Numbered from the stretch's first letter, positions 7,618-16,501 are shown. The stretch: 35,922 nucleotides of DNA from Clostridia bacterium (GCA_017509065.1 JAFWQM010000092.1:1-35922); one strand, 5' to 3'. Made by a program: numbers and translations. The notes: a model not told the origin generated them from the letters alone.

Positions 7618-8102
7618 GCCATCCTCCCCGCTTCTTCCGCGTCCGCGCAGAAAACTACGCTGTGTTCCCGGTATCCCATGTTGATGGCATTGCGCTCCGC
7701 CATCAGCTTCAAGGTACTTTTTTCCGCGTCAGTGATATTTCCATAGACGATCACGCGGAGACTGTTCCGCTTCCCATAACGAAGGGTGTGGTGCATCTCT
7801 CCCCTTCTGTACGTGCTGAACGGGGTGGAACTCCCGATGCTCCTGTCCAGCAGGTTCTTGATGGCCGCGCTGTAACCGCCGTACAGGTTCTTCGTGATGA
7901 TGGTCAAATCGTCGGAGTTTCCCAGCACTCGGCAGGCATGGTGCAGCGCGTCCTTCATCGCGCAGGCGGCGGGGTGCTTGGTCCAGCATTTGAAGCACCC
8001 CTGGCAAGGCGCGTACCGTCCGTCCGCGCAGACGACCTGATCCGCTAAAGCAAGCAGCCCGCCGTTTTGTTCTTTTCCGAAATCGTGAATGATCGTTTTC
8101 AT
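7614..8102 (-). CDS. NADPH-dependent FMN reductase-like protein
   Basis: A 162-aa flavodoxin-fold protein with a cysteine-rich stretch CQGCFKCWTKHPAACAMKD, typical of the flavin reductase family in which a CxxCxxC-like loop precedes the KDAL/KDDM helix. LTIITKNLYGGYSAAIKNLLDR is the usual FMN-contact region. I placed the start at the ATG at 8102 because AAGAAGG is just upstream. The frame is open to 8351 but that extension has no start signal and is unlike the family. First gene of the four-gene minus-strand unit, with a plausible promoter at 8155-8182. Confidence 0.8.
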   Translation of the reverse strand: MKTIIHDFGKEQNGGLLALADQVVCADGRYAPCQGCFKCWTKHPAACAMKDALHHACRVLGNSDDLTIITKNLYGGYSAAIKNLLDRSIGSSTPFSTYRRGEMHHTLRYGKRNSLRVIVYGNITDAEKSTLKLMAERNAINMGYREHSVVFCADAEEAGRMA

Positions 8103-8154
8103 GTTCCGCCTTCTTTCCGGTCGTTCTCTTTGGTTTCCCGCGATCACAAAACAA

Positions 8155-8182
8155 ATGATACAGCAATCCGGAAAAAGTTCAA
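8155..8182 (-). promoter_or_regulatory. Candidate promoter of the flavodoxin/LytTR operon
   Basis: Read on the minus strand: TTGAAC (8177-8182), 16-base spacer, TATCAT (8155-8160), about 50 bases before the ATG at 8102. The -10 box matches the consensus at 5 of 6 positions and the -35 box at 4 of 6. Confidence 0.45.
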
Positions 8183-8201
8183 GAGGATCACGACCAGGAT
8201 G

Positions 8202-8245
8202 CACGCTGGCGTCACCAAGATGCACATGGAACGCCCCCCAGCGTG
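8202..8245. promoter_or_regulatory. Inverted repeat in the divergent control region
   Basis: CACGCTGG (8202-8209) and CCAGCGTG (8238-8245) are perfect inverted copies 28 bases apart. The match continues inward (CGT / ACG) if three extra C are looped out. It lies just upstream of the minus-strand promoter, so it could be an operator or an old terminator. The 8103-8711 gap contains no convincing gene; the dyads and promoters listed here are all I see in it. Confidence 0.4.
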
Positions 8246-8472
8246 AAGAGAATCCCTCGAAGTTTTTCCGCAAGAAGGGCGATATGGGCGTATTCTTCTG
8301 AATAGGTTGTGAAAGTTGATAGGACTGCCCATTCGTATCCTTCTTCCGCATACCACCGTAACTGTAAGATCATATTATTGCGAGATTAGCTGATTGTAAC
8401 CTTCAAAATTTTAAGCGGCGGTGAACGTGAAAAAATAGCGTTGACAGCCGTTTTAATAATGAAGACAATTTG

Positions 8473-8504
8473 GATCAGCCGGATCCATTGGAAAGAGGCT
8501 GATC
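8473..8504. promoter_or_regulatory. Inverted repeat with 16-base spacer
   Basis: GATCAGCC (8473-8480) and GGCTGATC (8497-8504) are perfect inverted copies. A T-run typical of a terminator does not follow. It is about 150 bases upstream of the strong promoter and has the same arm and spacer lengths as the dyad at 8575-8606, though a different sequence. Confidence 0.4.
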
Positions 8505-8574
8505 GCAAAAACAATAAAGCCGCCAAGCACACACGAAGAGATTGACGGTTAGTCGGACCTTTGAGAATGCAAAA

Positions 8575-8606
8575 TATGGTCAGATAATTTTTTAAATTTG
8601 ACCATA
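8575..8606. promoter_or_regulatory. Candidate operator of the pectin cluster
   Basis: TATGGTCA (8575-8582) and TGACCATA (8599-8606) are perfect 8-base inverted copies around an AT-rich 16-base spacer. The dyad ends 17 bases before the -35 box. A second dyad, ATTTTGA (8613-8619) and TCAAAAT (8632-8638), overlaps the -35 itself. An activator site upstream and a repressor site on the promoter would both fit. No regulator gene is adjacent. Confidence 0.55.
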
Positions 8607-8623
8607 ATATACATTTTGATCTA

Positions 8624-8652
8624 TTGACATTTCAAAATACGGGGATTATAAT
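8624..8652 (+). promoter_or_regulatory. Strong sigma-A type promoter of the pectin cluster
   Basis: TTGACA (8624-8629), a spacer of exactly 17 bases, and TATAAT (8647-8652): a perfect consensus. Transcription should start near 8659, leaving about 50 bases of leader before the GH43 gene. Such a strong promoter almost certainly needs repression or is CcpA-type controlled; the dyad over the -35 fits. Confidence 0.85.
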
Positions 8653-8711
8653 GTAATAAATGGCAGAGACCATGGAAAATCTGACTATTTAGAGACAAAC
8701 AAAAGGATGTA

Positions 8712-10181
8712 ATGAGAATGCACTACACCAATCCTATTCTTTACGGAGATTATTCGGACCCCGATGTAGTACGGGTAGACGGGGACTTTTATATGGTTTC
8801 TTCCTCTTTTACTTATATACCGGGGCTTCCTGTGCTCCATTCAAGGGATTTGGTGCATTGGGAATTGATTGGCTACGCCGCCCGGCGTCTGCCCTTCGCC
8901 AGATATGACCGGCCTGCCCATAAGTGCGGCATCTGGGCCCCGAGCCTGCGGTATCATAATGGGACGTTCTATATTTATGTGTGCATGCCGGACGAGGGGC
9001 TGTTCGTCTTTACCACGAAAGATCCGGCTGGGGAATGGGAATGCCATTATGTGAAAGATGTGACGGGGTGGATCGACCCCTGCCCCCTGTTCGACGACGA
9101 TGGGCGTGCATGGCTGATCCATGGTTTTGCCGCGAGCCGCGCGGGGATCAATAATGTGCTGTACGTGCATAAATTATCCCCTGATGGTTTGACGGTTTTG
9201 GATAAAGGCAGAATGGTATATGACGGCGCAGATCACAACGATATTACCGTGGAAGGCCCCAAGGCCTATAAGCGGGAAGGGGTGTATTGGATCCTTTGCC
9301 CTGCCGGAAGCGTGAAGCCCGGCTATCAATTGGCGCTGCGGGCGGAAAATATTTATGGTCCCTATGAGCGCCGGGTCGTGCTGGGCCAGGGCAAAACCCC
9401 CATCAACGGCCCGCACCAGGGCGGGTGGGTGAACGATGGTCACGGCAAGGATTGGTTTATCCACTTTCAGGATATGGACGCCTACGGGCGGGTCACGCAC
9501 CTGCAGCCTGTGGATTGGAGCGACGGCTGGCCGGTGATGGGCAAAAAAGGCTCCCCGGTGCTGGGAGGGCAGATGGACCTGGCCCCCTTCTCGGCGGAAA
9601 TCCCCACTTCTGATGATTTTAAAGACGGCTTGGGCCTTCAATGGCAGTGGCAGGCGAATCCAAACAAAGGCTGGTATACGGAATTAAAGCCTGGACTTCG
9701 GCTGCACGCCGCGCCTTCGGAAAACCTGTTTCATGCGGGCAATTTCCTCTCGCAGCTCATGCAATGCCACGATTTTGATATGGATGTACTGTTCAGTTCT
9801 CACGCCCAGGACGGCGATATCGCCGGGGTGGGCATGATGGGCTATACCTACTATTTCATTGCGCTTGGTCAGGGCCGGGTGAGCCTGAAGATGGGCATGG
9901 CCATGGAAATCAATCGCTGGGTGCCGGAGCGGGTAACGGAAACGCCCATTTCGGAAGTAATGTGGTCCTACGCCGAAGTCCTGCTGCGCATGAGGGTGCG
10001 GCGGGGCAATGTTTCATTCTTTTACGGCGACGGCCCCCATTCCCTGCGGCCCCTGGGCGGCGAATACCCCATGACCTGCGGGGGCTGGACCGGCGCCCGG
10101 CCTGGCCTGTTCGTGCTGAATACGCTGGGGCGCTGGGGCGGCTGGGCGGATGTCAGATATGTGAAGATATCCAATGAATAA
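8712..10181 (+). CDS. GH43 family glycosidase (arabinofuranosidase/xylosidase type)
   Basis: A 489-aa enzyme without signal peptide, so it acts inside the cell on imported oligosaccharides. Residues 1-300 form the five-bladed GH43 domain. The catalytic base is D16 (YSDPDV), the pKa-modulating residue D122 (GWIDPCPLF) and the acid E181 (ITVEGPKAYK). The remaining 180 residues (from about LGLQWQWQANPN) are a beta-sandwich like the usual GH43 C-terminal domain. Likely substrates are alpha-L-arabinofuranosyl or beta-xylosyl groups on pectin side chains; the exact one cannot be told. The ATG at 8712 is only 4 bases after AAAGGA. A second ATG at 8718 (MHYTNPIL) has better spacing and may be the real start. 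First gene of the cluster. Confidence 0.93.
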   Translation: MRMHYTNPILYGDYSDPDVVRVDGDFYMVSSSFTYIPGLPVLHSRDLVHWELIGYAARRLPFARYDRPAHKCGIWAPSLRYHNGTFYIYVCMPDEGLFVFTTKDPAGEWECHYVKDVTGWIDPCPLFDDDGRAWLIHGFAASRAGINNVLYVHKLSPDGLTVLDKGRMVYDGADHNDITVEGPKAYKREGVYWILCPAGSVKPGYQLALRAENIYGPYERRVVLGQGKTPINGPHQGGWVNDGHGKDWFIHFQDMDAYGRVTHLQPVDWSDGWPVMGKKGSPVLGGQMDLAPFSAEIPTSDDFKDGLGLQWQWQANPNKGWYTELKPGLRLHAAPSENLFHAGNFLSQLMQCHDFDMDVLFSSHAQDGDIAGVGMMGYTYYFIALGQGRVSLKMGMAMEINRWVPERVTETPISEVMWSYAEVLLRMRVRRGNVSFFYGDGPHSLRPLGGEYPMTCGGWTGARPGLFVLNTLGRWGGWADVRYVKISNE

Positions 10182-10198
10182 CGGGGGAGGCGCGTCCG

Positions 10199-13198
10199 GT
10201 GAAACGTATTGCGGAAATGATGCTGGTGATATTCTGCCTGACGGGCGCATGCCGCGCCCAGGGAGAAACGGCCGACGGCGGCTGGGACGATCTGTACGCC
10301 ATGTTTGTGGAAACCGCCGTGGAATACGGCGATTTGCAGGAAGAATGGGCAAAGCTGCCCGACGTATACGCTCCCGCCCCACAGGGCGCGGCGATCCCGC
10401 TGGAGCCCGCTTCGGCGCTTCTGTCGGGCGATATCCGCCTGATCCAGGACGTGGGGGCGGAATTGGGCGACATCCCCTTCCTGTATGAAAAAAGCGGCGA
10501 AGAACAGCCTCCGGAACAGGGAAGCCGGATGGCGCTGTCCTCCGGCGACAGCGACAGCGCCGCCGTGTGGCACATCCGGGTGGAGCAGCCCGGCCTGTAC
10601 GAATTGCAGGTGACCTATCTTGCCTTAGGCGGCAACGAAGCAAAGGTGCAGCGCAAAATCACCATCGACGGGGAAACGCCGTTTGAAGAGGCCAACAACC
10701 TATGCTTCTACCGCGTGTTTGAGGAGGACGTGCAGGAAAACGGAAAAATGCGCGTGAACGCCATTGGCGACGAGGTCTGGCCGCACATGCGCGAAAAACA
10801 GGTATGGCAGACCGTGCGGGTGGTGGATCAGCAGGCGATTTATGTGGATCCGCTGCGTTTTTACCTGTCGGAAGGCGAGCATGAAATCAGCCTTAGCTAT
10901 GTGGATCAGCCCGTGATATTGCTGGAGGCGGGCTTCGTTTCCCCGGGCATATATCCTTCTTATCGGGAAAAGCTGGCGGAATGGCAGGCTTCGGGCTATG
11001 CCCCCGTATCTTCGGATGCGCTTGTGAAGCTCCAGGCGGAAAACAGCGCGTGGCGCAGCGAAAACGTGATCCGGCGCGAATCCGACGCGGATCCGCTGAC
11101 CGAACCTCGCTCCGGCGCGGAACGGGTGCTGAACATCGTGGGCGGCTACCGCTGGCGGCTGGGCAACGCGGCGGTCAGCTGGCGGATCGACGTGCCGGAA
11201 TCCGGCCTGTACGCGATCCATTTCAAGGTATTGCAGACCACCGATCCCGGCATGCCCTCCTACCGGCAGATCATGATCGACGGCGAAATCCCCTTCGAGG
11301 AAATGAAGCTGTATTCCTTCCCGTATGACAGCCACTGGTACGGCGAGACCCTGCGGGATGAAAACGGCGCGCCCTATCAGTTCTATCTGGAAAAGGGCCC
11401 GCACACCCTGACCGCCACGGTAAAGCTGGGGCCCATCGGGGAAATCATGCGCCGGACGGAAAAGGATACCACCTCCCTGGGCCGGCTGGAACGGGAGATC
11501 GTGAAAATCACCGGCTCGGAACCGGATTTCAATTATGAGTACGATCTGTACCGCACCATGCCGGAGCTGAGCGGACAGCTGACCTATCTGGCCGGGCGGC
11601 TTAAGGAAAGCGCCGATCTGCTGGCTTCCATCTCCAGCGAAACCACCTCAATGGAAAACAACTACCGGCAGATCATCGACCAGCTGCTGTTCTTCGCGGA
11701 GGACGTGGACCGCATCCCCAAAGCGCTGAGCGATCTGGACAACGCCCAGAGCAACCTGGGCACATACATTTCCACCATCGAAAAATGCCCCATGGCGATG
11801 GATTATCTGATGCTATCCTCCCCGGACGTGACCATGGACATCGCCACTTCCAACTTTTTTCAGCGCATGGCGGTGACGGGCGAAAACTTCCTGGCCTCCT
11901 TTACCAAGGACTATGACAGCGTCGGCCTGATCGTGGACGATGCGGGCAAAAACGCCGAAACCACCGTATTGAACGTATGGATCGCCCGCGGCACCGAATG
12001 GGGCGAGATCCTGAAGGAACTGGCGGACGAGGATTTTACCCCCCGCACCGGCATCGTGATCAACCTGCACGTGCTGCCCACGGGCCAGCTGTCCACGGGC
12101 TCCGTGAACACCATTATGCTGTCCGTCGCCAGCGGCACCGCCCCGGACGTGGCCCTGTCCGTGGAATACAATCTTCCGAATGAATTCGCTTTCCGGGACG
12201 CGGTGGCGGATTTGAGCCGGTTCCCGGATTTTGAGGAAGTGACCCGGAACTTTTATGCGAGCAGCCTGATCCCCTTCAAATACAACGGCGGCGTGTACGC
12301 CCTGCCGGAGACCATGGATTTTACCGTGATGATCTACCGTCAGGACGTGCTGGCCGAGCTTGGGGTTCAACTGCCCGAAACCTGGAGCGATCTGTACCAG
12401 AAGGTGCTGCCGCGCCTGTACGAAAACAACATGAGCTTTTCCCTCCCGGTAGACACCTCCGTATCAAGCAATTCTCCCGGCGCGCTGCGCGGGTTTACCA
12501 TGCTGCTGCTGCAAATGGGCGGCGATTATTATCAGGGCGAGGGGGAAGCCTCCGGCCTGGATACGCCGGAAGCCTACAGGGCGTTCAAGGCCTGGACGGA
12601 TATGTACGCCAATTATGAGATCGACGCGGAAAGCAACTTCTTCACCCGCATCCGCACGGGCACCATGCCCATCGGCATCGGCAATTTTACCACGTATATG
12701 CAGCTGATGACCTCCGCGCCGGAGCTGTACGGCCGCTGGAGCATCGCCCCTGTGCCGGGCACAGAGCAGGCGGACGGCACGGTAAAGCACACGGTGGGCA
12801 CTACGGCGGCCACCGCGGACATCATCCTCAGCCAGAGCGAAAAAAAGGACGCCGCCTGGGAATTCCTCAAATGGTGGAGCAGCGAGGAAACGCAGACCCG
12901 GTATGGCCGGGAGCTGGAAGCCATCCTGGGCATGGGCGCCCGATGGAACACCGCCAATGTGAACGCCTTTTATTCCCTGCCCTGGGACGCCCGGCACGAA
13001 CGGGTCATCCGGGCGCAGATGGACGCCGCGGAGGAGCAGATGATCGTGCCCGGGGGCTATTTCACGGGCCGTCACATCATCAACGCCTGGAACCGGGTGT
13101 GCATCAACAACGAAAACACCAGGGACGCCCTGGAAAAGGCGGTCAAGGACATCAACAAGGAGCTTCACAATAAACGGGTGGAGTTTGGACTGGAATAA
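10199..13198 (+). CDS. Carbohydrate-binding-module/solute-binding protein fusion
   Basis: A 999-aa exported protein. After a signal sequence (1-21; either Ala cleavage after CRA or a weak lipobox at LTGAC) come two related beta-sandwich segments at about 85-250 and 290-415. Each contains a copy of the same core: VWHIRVEQPGLY with ITIDGETPFEE, and VSWRIDVPESGLY with IMIDGEIPFEE, as in CBM6/35-like modules. A helical stretch follows (about 430-580). The last 410 residues, from about 589 (TVLNVWIARGTEWG), are a family 1 sugar-binding protein with TAPDVALSVEYNLPNEFA and AWEFLKWWSSEETQ. GTG start, eight bases after GGGGGAGG. It precedes two permease genes and is the binding subunit of that importer. 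Typical binding proteins are about 430-550 aa, so the front half is an extra. Confidence 0.85.
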   Translation: MKRIAEMMLVIFCLTGACRAQGETADGGWDDLYAMFVETAVEYGDLQEEWAKLPDVYAPAPQGAAIPLEPASALLSGDIRLIQDVGAELGDIPFLYEKSGEEQPPEQGSRMALSSGDSDSAAVWHIRVEQPGLYELQVTYLALGGNEAKVQRKITIDGETPFEEANNLCFYRVFEEDVQENGKMRVNAIGDEVWPHMREKQVWQTVRVVDQQAIYVDPLRFYLSEGEHEISLSYVDQPVILLEAGFVSPGIYPSYREKLAEWQASGYAPVSSDALVKLQAENSAWRSENVIRRESDADPLTEPRSGAERVLNIVGGYRWRLGNAAVSWRIDVPESGLYAIHFKVLQTTDPGMPSYRQIMIDGEIPFEEMKLYSFPYDSHWYGETLRDENGAPYQFYLEKGPHTLTATVKLGPIGEIMRRTEKDTTSLGRLEREIVKITGSEPDFNYEYDLYRTMPELSGQLTYLAGRLKESADLLASISSETTSMENNYRQIIDQLLFFAEDVDRIPKALSDLDNAQSNLGTYISTIEKCPMAMDYLMLSSPDVTMDIATSNFFQRMAVTGENFLASFTKDYDSVGLIVDDAGKNAETTVLNVWIARGTEWGEILKELADEDFTPRTGIVINLHVLPTGQLSTGSVNTIMLSVASGTAPDVALSVEYNLPNEFAFRDAVADLSRFPDFEEVTRNFYASSLIPFKYNGGVYALPETMDFTVMIYRQDVLAELGVQLPETWSDLYQKVLPRLYENNMSFSLPVDTSVSSNSPGALRGFTMLLLQMGGDYYQGEGEASGLDTPEAYRAFKAWTDMYANYEIDAESNFFTRIRTGTMPIGIGNFTTYMQLMTSAPELYGRWSIAPVPGTEQADGTVKHTVGTTAATADIILSQSEKKDAAWEFLKWWSSEETQTRYGRELEAILGMGARWNTANVNAFYSLPWDARHERVIRAQMDAAEEQMIVPGGYFTGRHIINAWNRVCINNENTRDALEKAVKDINKELHNKRVEFGLE

Positions 13199-13216
13199 GC
13201 GAAAGGAGTGATCGCC

Positions 13217-14128
13217 TTGCAGGCAGCGGTAAAGAAAAGCGGCTTCAGGGAATGGCTGCGCAAAAACGGCACGGGCTATGCGTTTCTGCTGCCCTTCCTG
13301 ATCTTGTTCGCAGTATTTGTGATCGTGCCGGTCGCCGTAGCCATGTATTACAGCCTGACCAATTACAACATGATCCAGCCCGCCCGGTTTGTGGGCATCA
13401 GCAATTACGCCCAGCTGATCCTGGATGATGACGTGTTTTTGATTTCCCTCAAAAACACCATGATTTTCGCCGTGATCACGGGCCCCATCGGCTATTTCGC
13501 GTCCTTTTTGATGGCGTGGCTGATCACACTGGTAAAGCGGGGCCGCGGTTTCTTTTCCCTCATGTTCTACGCCCCGTCGCTGACCAGCGGCGTCGCCATG
13601 GCGACCATCTGGCTGATCCTGTTTTCCGGCGACCGCTACGGCTACATCAACAATCTGCTGCTGCGGACGGGCCTGATCCTGGAACCGATCCTGTGGACGA
13701 AGGACGCCACGTATGTGCTGCCGGTCATTATGATCATCGCCGTATGGATGAGCATGGGCACCGGCTTCCTGGTGTTCCTGGCGGGCCTGCAGAACGTGGA
13801 CCCCGCCATGTACGAGGCCGCGCGGGTGGACGGCATCAAGAATAAATTCCAGGAGCTGCGGTATATCACCCTGCCCATGATGAAGCCCCAAATGCTCTTC
13901 GGCGCGATCAACGCCATCGTGAGCGCCTTCGGCGTATTCGACGTGGCGACGGCCGTGGCGGGCATGCCCAGCCCCAACTACGCCGCCCACACCATCGTGG
14001 CGCACCTGTACGATTACGCGTTTACCCGTTTCAACATGGGCTACGCCAGCGCGGTAGCCATGGCGCTGTTTGTGATCACCTTTACCCTTGGACGCATCTG
14101 CATGCATGTGTTCAAGGATAACACCTGA
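13217..14128 (+). CDS. Sugar ABC transporter permease (MalF type)
   Basis: A 303-aa inner-membrane protein with six membrane helices. It carries the ATPase-docking EAA loop EAARVDGIKNKFQELRYITL followed by MKPQ. I placed the start at TTG 13217 (LQAAVKK) because AAAGGAG (13202-13208) lies 8 bases upstream. The GTG at 13208 would overlap that site. It follows the CBM/solute-binding fusion gene by 18 bases. No ATPase gene is present, so a shared MsmX-type ATPase is expected. Confidence 0.93.
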   Translation: MQAAVKKSGFREWLRKNGTGYAFLLPFLILFAVFVIVPVAVAMYYSLTNYNMIQPARFVGISNYAQLILDDDVFLISLKNTMIFAVITGPIGYFASFLMAWLITLVKRGRGFFSLMFYAPSLTSGVAMATIWLILFSGDRYGYINNLLLRTGLILEPILWTKDATYVLPVIMIIAVWMSMGTGFLVFLAGLQNVDPAMYEAARVDGIKNKFQELRYITLPMMKPQMLFGAINAIVSAFGVFDVATAVAGMPSPNYAAHTIVAHLYDYAFTRFNMGYASAVAMALFVITFTLGRICMHVFKDNT

Positions 14129-14146
14129 CGGGAAGGAGGCGGAAAA

Positions 14147-15037
14147 ATGACGACCAAAGCCGTTTATAAGCCCCGGCGGTTCAGGTTTCGCCTGAAAAAG
14201 CTGACCTTTTCCCGGTTCATGCTGTATGTGCTTTTGACCGTGCTGGTGATCATCGCTGGGCTTCCCCTGTTCGCCATGGTGTGCCGCAGCCTGATGCCGC
14301 TGGACGAACTGTACATCTATCCGCCGCGGCTGATCGTACATAATCCCACCCTGCGCAATTTCAGCGATCTGCTCACGTCTCTTTCTTCTTCCACCGTGCC
14401 CTTCACCCGGTATATATTCAATTCGCTGTTTACGACGGTGGTGACGGTGGTGATCAGCGTGGTGGTATGCAGCATGGGCGCTTACGGGCTGGTCAAGCAT
14501 AAGCCCGCGGGAAGCGGCCCCATTTTCGCGGTGGTGCTGGCCGCCCTCATGTTCTCCACCCACGTGACCCAGATTCCCAATTATCTGGTGGTCAACAGGC
14601 TGGGCCTGGTCAACACCTACCTGGCGCTGATCATTCCCAAGATCGCTGTGGCGTACAATTTCTTCCTGGTCAAGCAGTTCTGCGAGCAGCTGCCGGATTC
14701 CATCCTGGAAGCCGCCCGCATCGACGGCGCCAAGGAGCTGCGCGTATTCTGGACCATCGCCATGCCGCTGCTCAAGCCCGCCTGGACCACCTTAGCCGTG
14801 TTTTCCTTCGTCAACAACTGGAACGATTACTTCTCTCCCCTGATTTTTATTTCCAGCAACGCCCTCAAGACCCTGCCCCTGGCCCTGCAGACCCTGTCCG
14901 GCGGCGCGGGTGTGGTGGCGAGGGCCGGCACGGTGGGCGCGGCCACATTCCTGACCACGGTGCCCTCCATTCTGGTATTCGCCTTTATGCGCGGCAAAGT
15001 CATGGAGACCATGTCCTTCTCGGGCATCAAGTCGTAA
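14147..15037 (+). CDS. Sugar ABC transporter permease (MalG type)
   Basis: A 296-aa permease with an N-terminal membrane helix, FLVKQFCEQLPDSILEAARI and the EAA loop EAARIDGAKELRVFWTIAMP, then the typical NNWNDYFSPLIFI near the end. GGAAGGAGG precedes the ATG. It forms the heterodimeric channel with the 13217 product for the fusion binding protein. Confidence 0.94.
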   Translation: MTTKAVYKPRRFRFRLKKLTFSRFMLYVLLTVLVIIAGLPLFAMVCRSLMPLDELYIYPPRLIVHNPTLRNFSDLLTSLSSSTVPFTRYIFNSLFTTVVTVVISVVVCSMGAYGLVKHKPAGSGPIFAVVLAALMFSTHVTQIPNYLVVNRLGLVNTYLALIIPKIAVAYNFFLVKQFCEQLPDSILEAARIDGAKELRVFWTIAMPLLKPAWTTLAVFSFVNNWNDYFSPLIFISSNALKTLPLALQTLSGGAGVVARAGTVGAATFLTTVPSILVFAFMRGKVMETMSFSGIKS

Positions 15038-15049
15038 GGAGGGAAGCGC

Positions 15050-16501
15050 ATGAAACGAGTATTTTTCCTTCTGACGGCGTGCATTTGTCTGTGGACTTCT
15101 TCCGCTTTTGCCGTGGTGGGCATGGACGCTTTCGTAGTAGATACCGACACCACCGCCGGGGGAAATAATTTCATCCCCATCCCCGCCTGCTATGAGGTAT
15201 ATACCACCATCAAAAACTTAGGGGAAAGCGGATTCATGAATCATCCGGAGGACCTGTTCCTCGCCCCGGACGATACCATTTACGTGGCGGACGGCGAAAA
15301 CAACCGGGTGCTGCAAATGACCCGGGAAGGAAAGGTGATCCGGGAAATCACCGAAGGCTGCGGCGCGAAGCTGAAAAAGCCCCGGGGCGTGTATGTGCAC
15401 CCCGACGGCAGCATCTGGATCGCCGATACGGGGAATCTGCGCATCGTCACCCTGAACGCCGACCTTTCCGACCGCAAGGTATACGTGAAGCCGGATTCCA
15501 GCCTGCTGGGCGCCAATTTTACCTTCGACGTGCAGAAAATCTTCGTGGCCAACACAGGCTATATTTACGCCCTCAAGGGCGCGAACCTGATCGCCCTGGA
15601 CGAGGCCAACAATTTCCGCGGCTATCTGGGCGCGGACAAGGTGGGTTTTTCCCTTTCCCGTTTCCTGATCCGCCTCTTCGGCAGCAAAAGCCAGATCGAA
15701 CGCACGGTGAAGCAGGAGCCCGCCAGCTATTCCAACTTCTTCATCGGTGCGGACAACATGGTATACGGCATCCTGTCCAACAAAAACACCGCGCAGATCA
15801 GAAAGCTCAACTCGGTGGGCACCAACACCTATCCGGAAGAAACCTACGGCTTTACCCTGCCCAACCGGGCGAGGGGCGCTGAAAAGAAAGAACTGGAGCC
15901 CACTTTTTCAGATATTACGGTGGAAGACAACGGCATCATCACCGTAGTGGACCGGGGCACGGGCCTGATCTATCAATACGATCAGGACGGAAACCTGCTT
16001 TGCTGCTTCGGCGGTCAGGGCGACGCGGGCGGGCTGTTCCAGATTCCCGTCAGCATCGACGCGGACAGCGAAGGCTATCTGTACGTGCTGGACTATCAAA
16101 ACAACGAAATCACCGTGTTCAAGCCTACGCATTTTATCCGGCTGGTGCATCAGGCGGTCACGCTGCACGGGGAAGGCCGGTATGACGAAGCCCTGACTTA
16201 TTGGCGGCAGGCCCTGGAAATCGACAGCAACTACGCCCTGGCGCACCGGGGCGTGGCGAAAATCATGGGCAAGCAGGAGGATTGGGAAAGCGCCCTGCGT
16301 TCCTATGAGCTGGCGAACGACAGAGAGGGCTATTCCGAAGCCTTCGCCGAATACAGGCACGAGTATTTCCGTCATCATTTCCTGCTGGTCATTGCATTGG
16401 CCGCGGCGGCGCTTTTCTGTGTCGTGAAGCTGCTGGCCCTGGCCAAAAAGAAAGCCGATCAGTGGGCCGACGACGTACAGATGGGGAGGGGATTGAAATG
16501 A
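15050..16501 (+). CDS. Secreted NHL-repeat/TPR protein with C-terminal anchor
   Basis: A 483-aa protein. Signal peptide 1-22 (SSAFA cut). NHL-type beta-propeller repeats span about 60-345, with HPEDLFLAPDDTIYVADGEN, KPRGVYVHPDGSIWIADTGN, ITVEDNGIITVVDRGTG and PVSIDADSEGYLYVLDYQNN. A short TPR region follows at about 362-425 (GEGRYDEALTYWRQALEI). A membrane helix lies at about 442-463 with a basic inner tail, so the propeller faces outside. The stop overlaps the start of the Yip1 gene (ATGA), so the two proteins are likely made in step. Propellers of this kind bind proteins or sugars; no enzyme residues are evident. It may organise the importer or sense sugar at the surface, which is inference. 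Confidence 0.75.
   Translation: MKRVFFLLTACICLWTSSAFAVVGMDAFVVDTDTTAGGNNFIPIPACYEVYTTIKNLGESGFMNHPEDLFLAPDDTIYVADGENNRVLQMTREGKVIREITEGCGAKLKKPRGVYVHPDGSIWIADTGNLRIVTLNADLSDRKVYVKPDSSLLGANFTFDVQKIFVANTGYIYALKGANLIALDEANNFRGYLGADKVGFSLSRFLIRLFGSKSQIERTVKQEPASYSNFFIGADNMVYGILSNKNTAQIRKLNSVGTNTYPEETYGFTLPNRARGAEKKELEPTFSDITVEDNGIITVVDRGTGLIYQYDQDGNLLCCFGGQGDAGGLFQIPVSIDADSEGYLYVLDYQNNEITVFKPTHFIRLVHQAVTLHGEGRYDEALTYWRQALEIDSNYALAHRGVAKIMGKQEDWESALRSYELANDREGYSEAFAEYRHEYFRHHFLLVIALAAAALFCVVKLLALAKKKADQWADDVQMGRGLK

Noticed and set aside
12464..14563. Minus-strand open frame of 699 codons
   Set aside because: It is antisense to the solute-binding fusion and permease genes. Its product is His/Gly/Gln-rich low-complexity text typical of the reverse strand of GC-rich genes, with no start signal.
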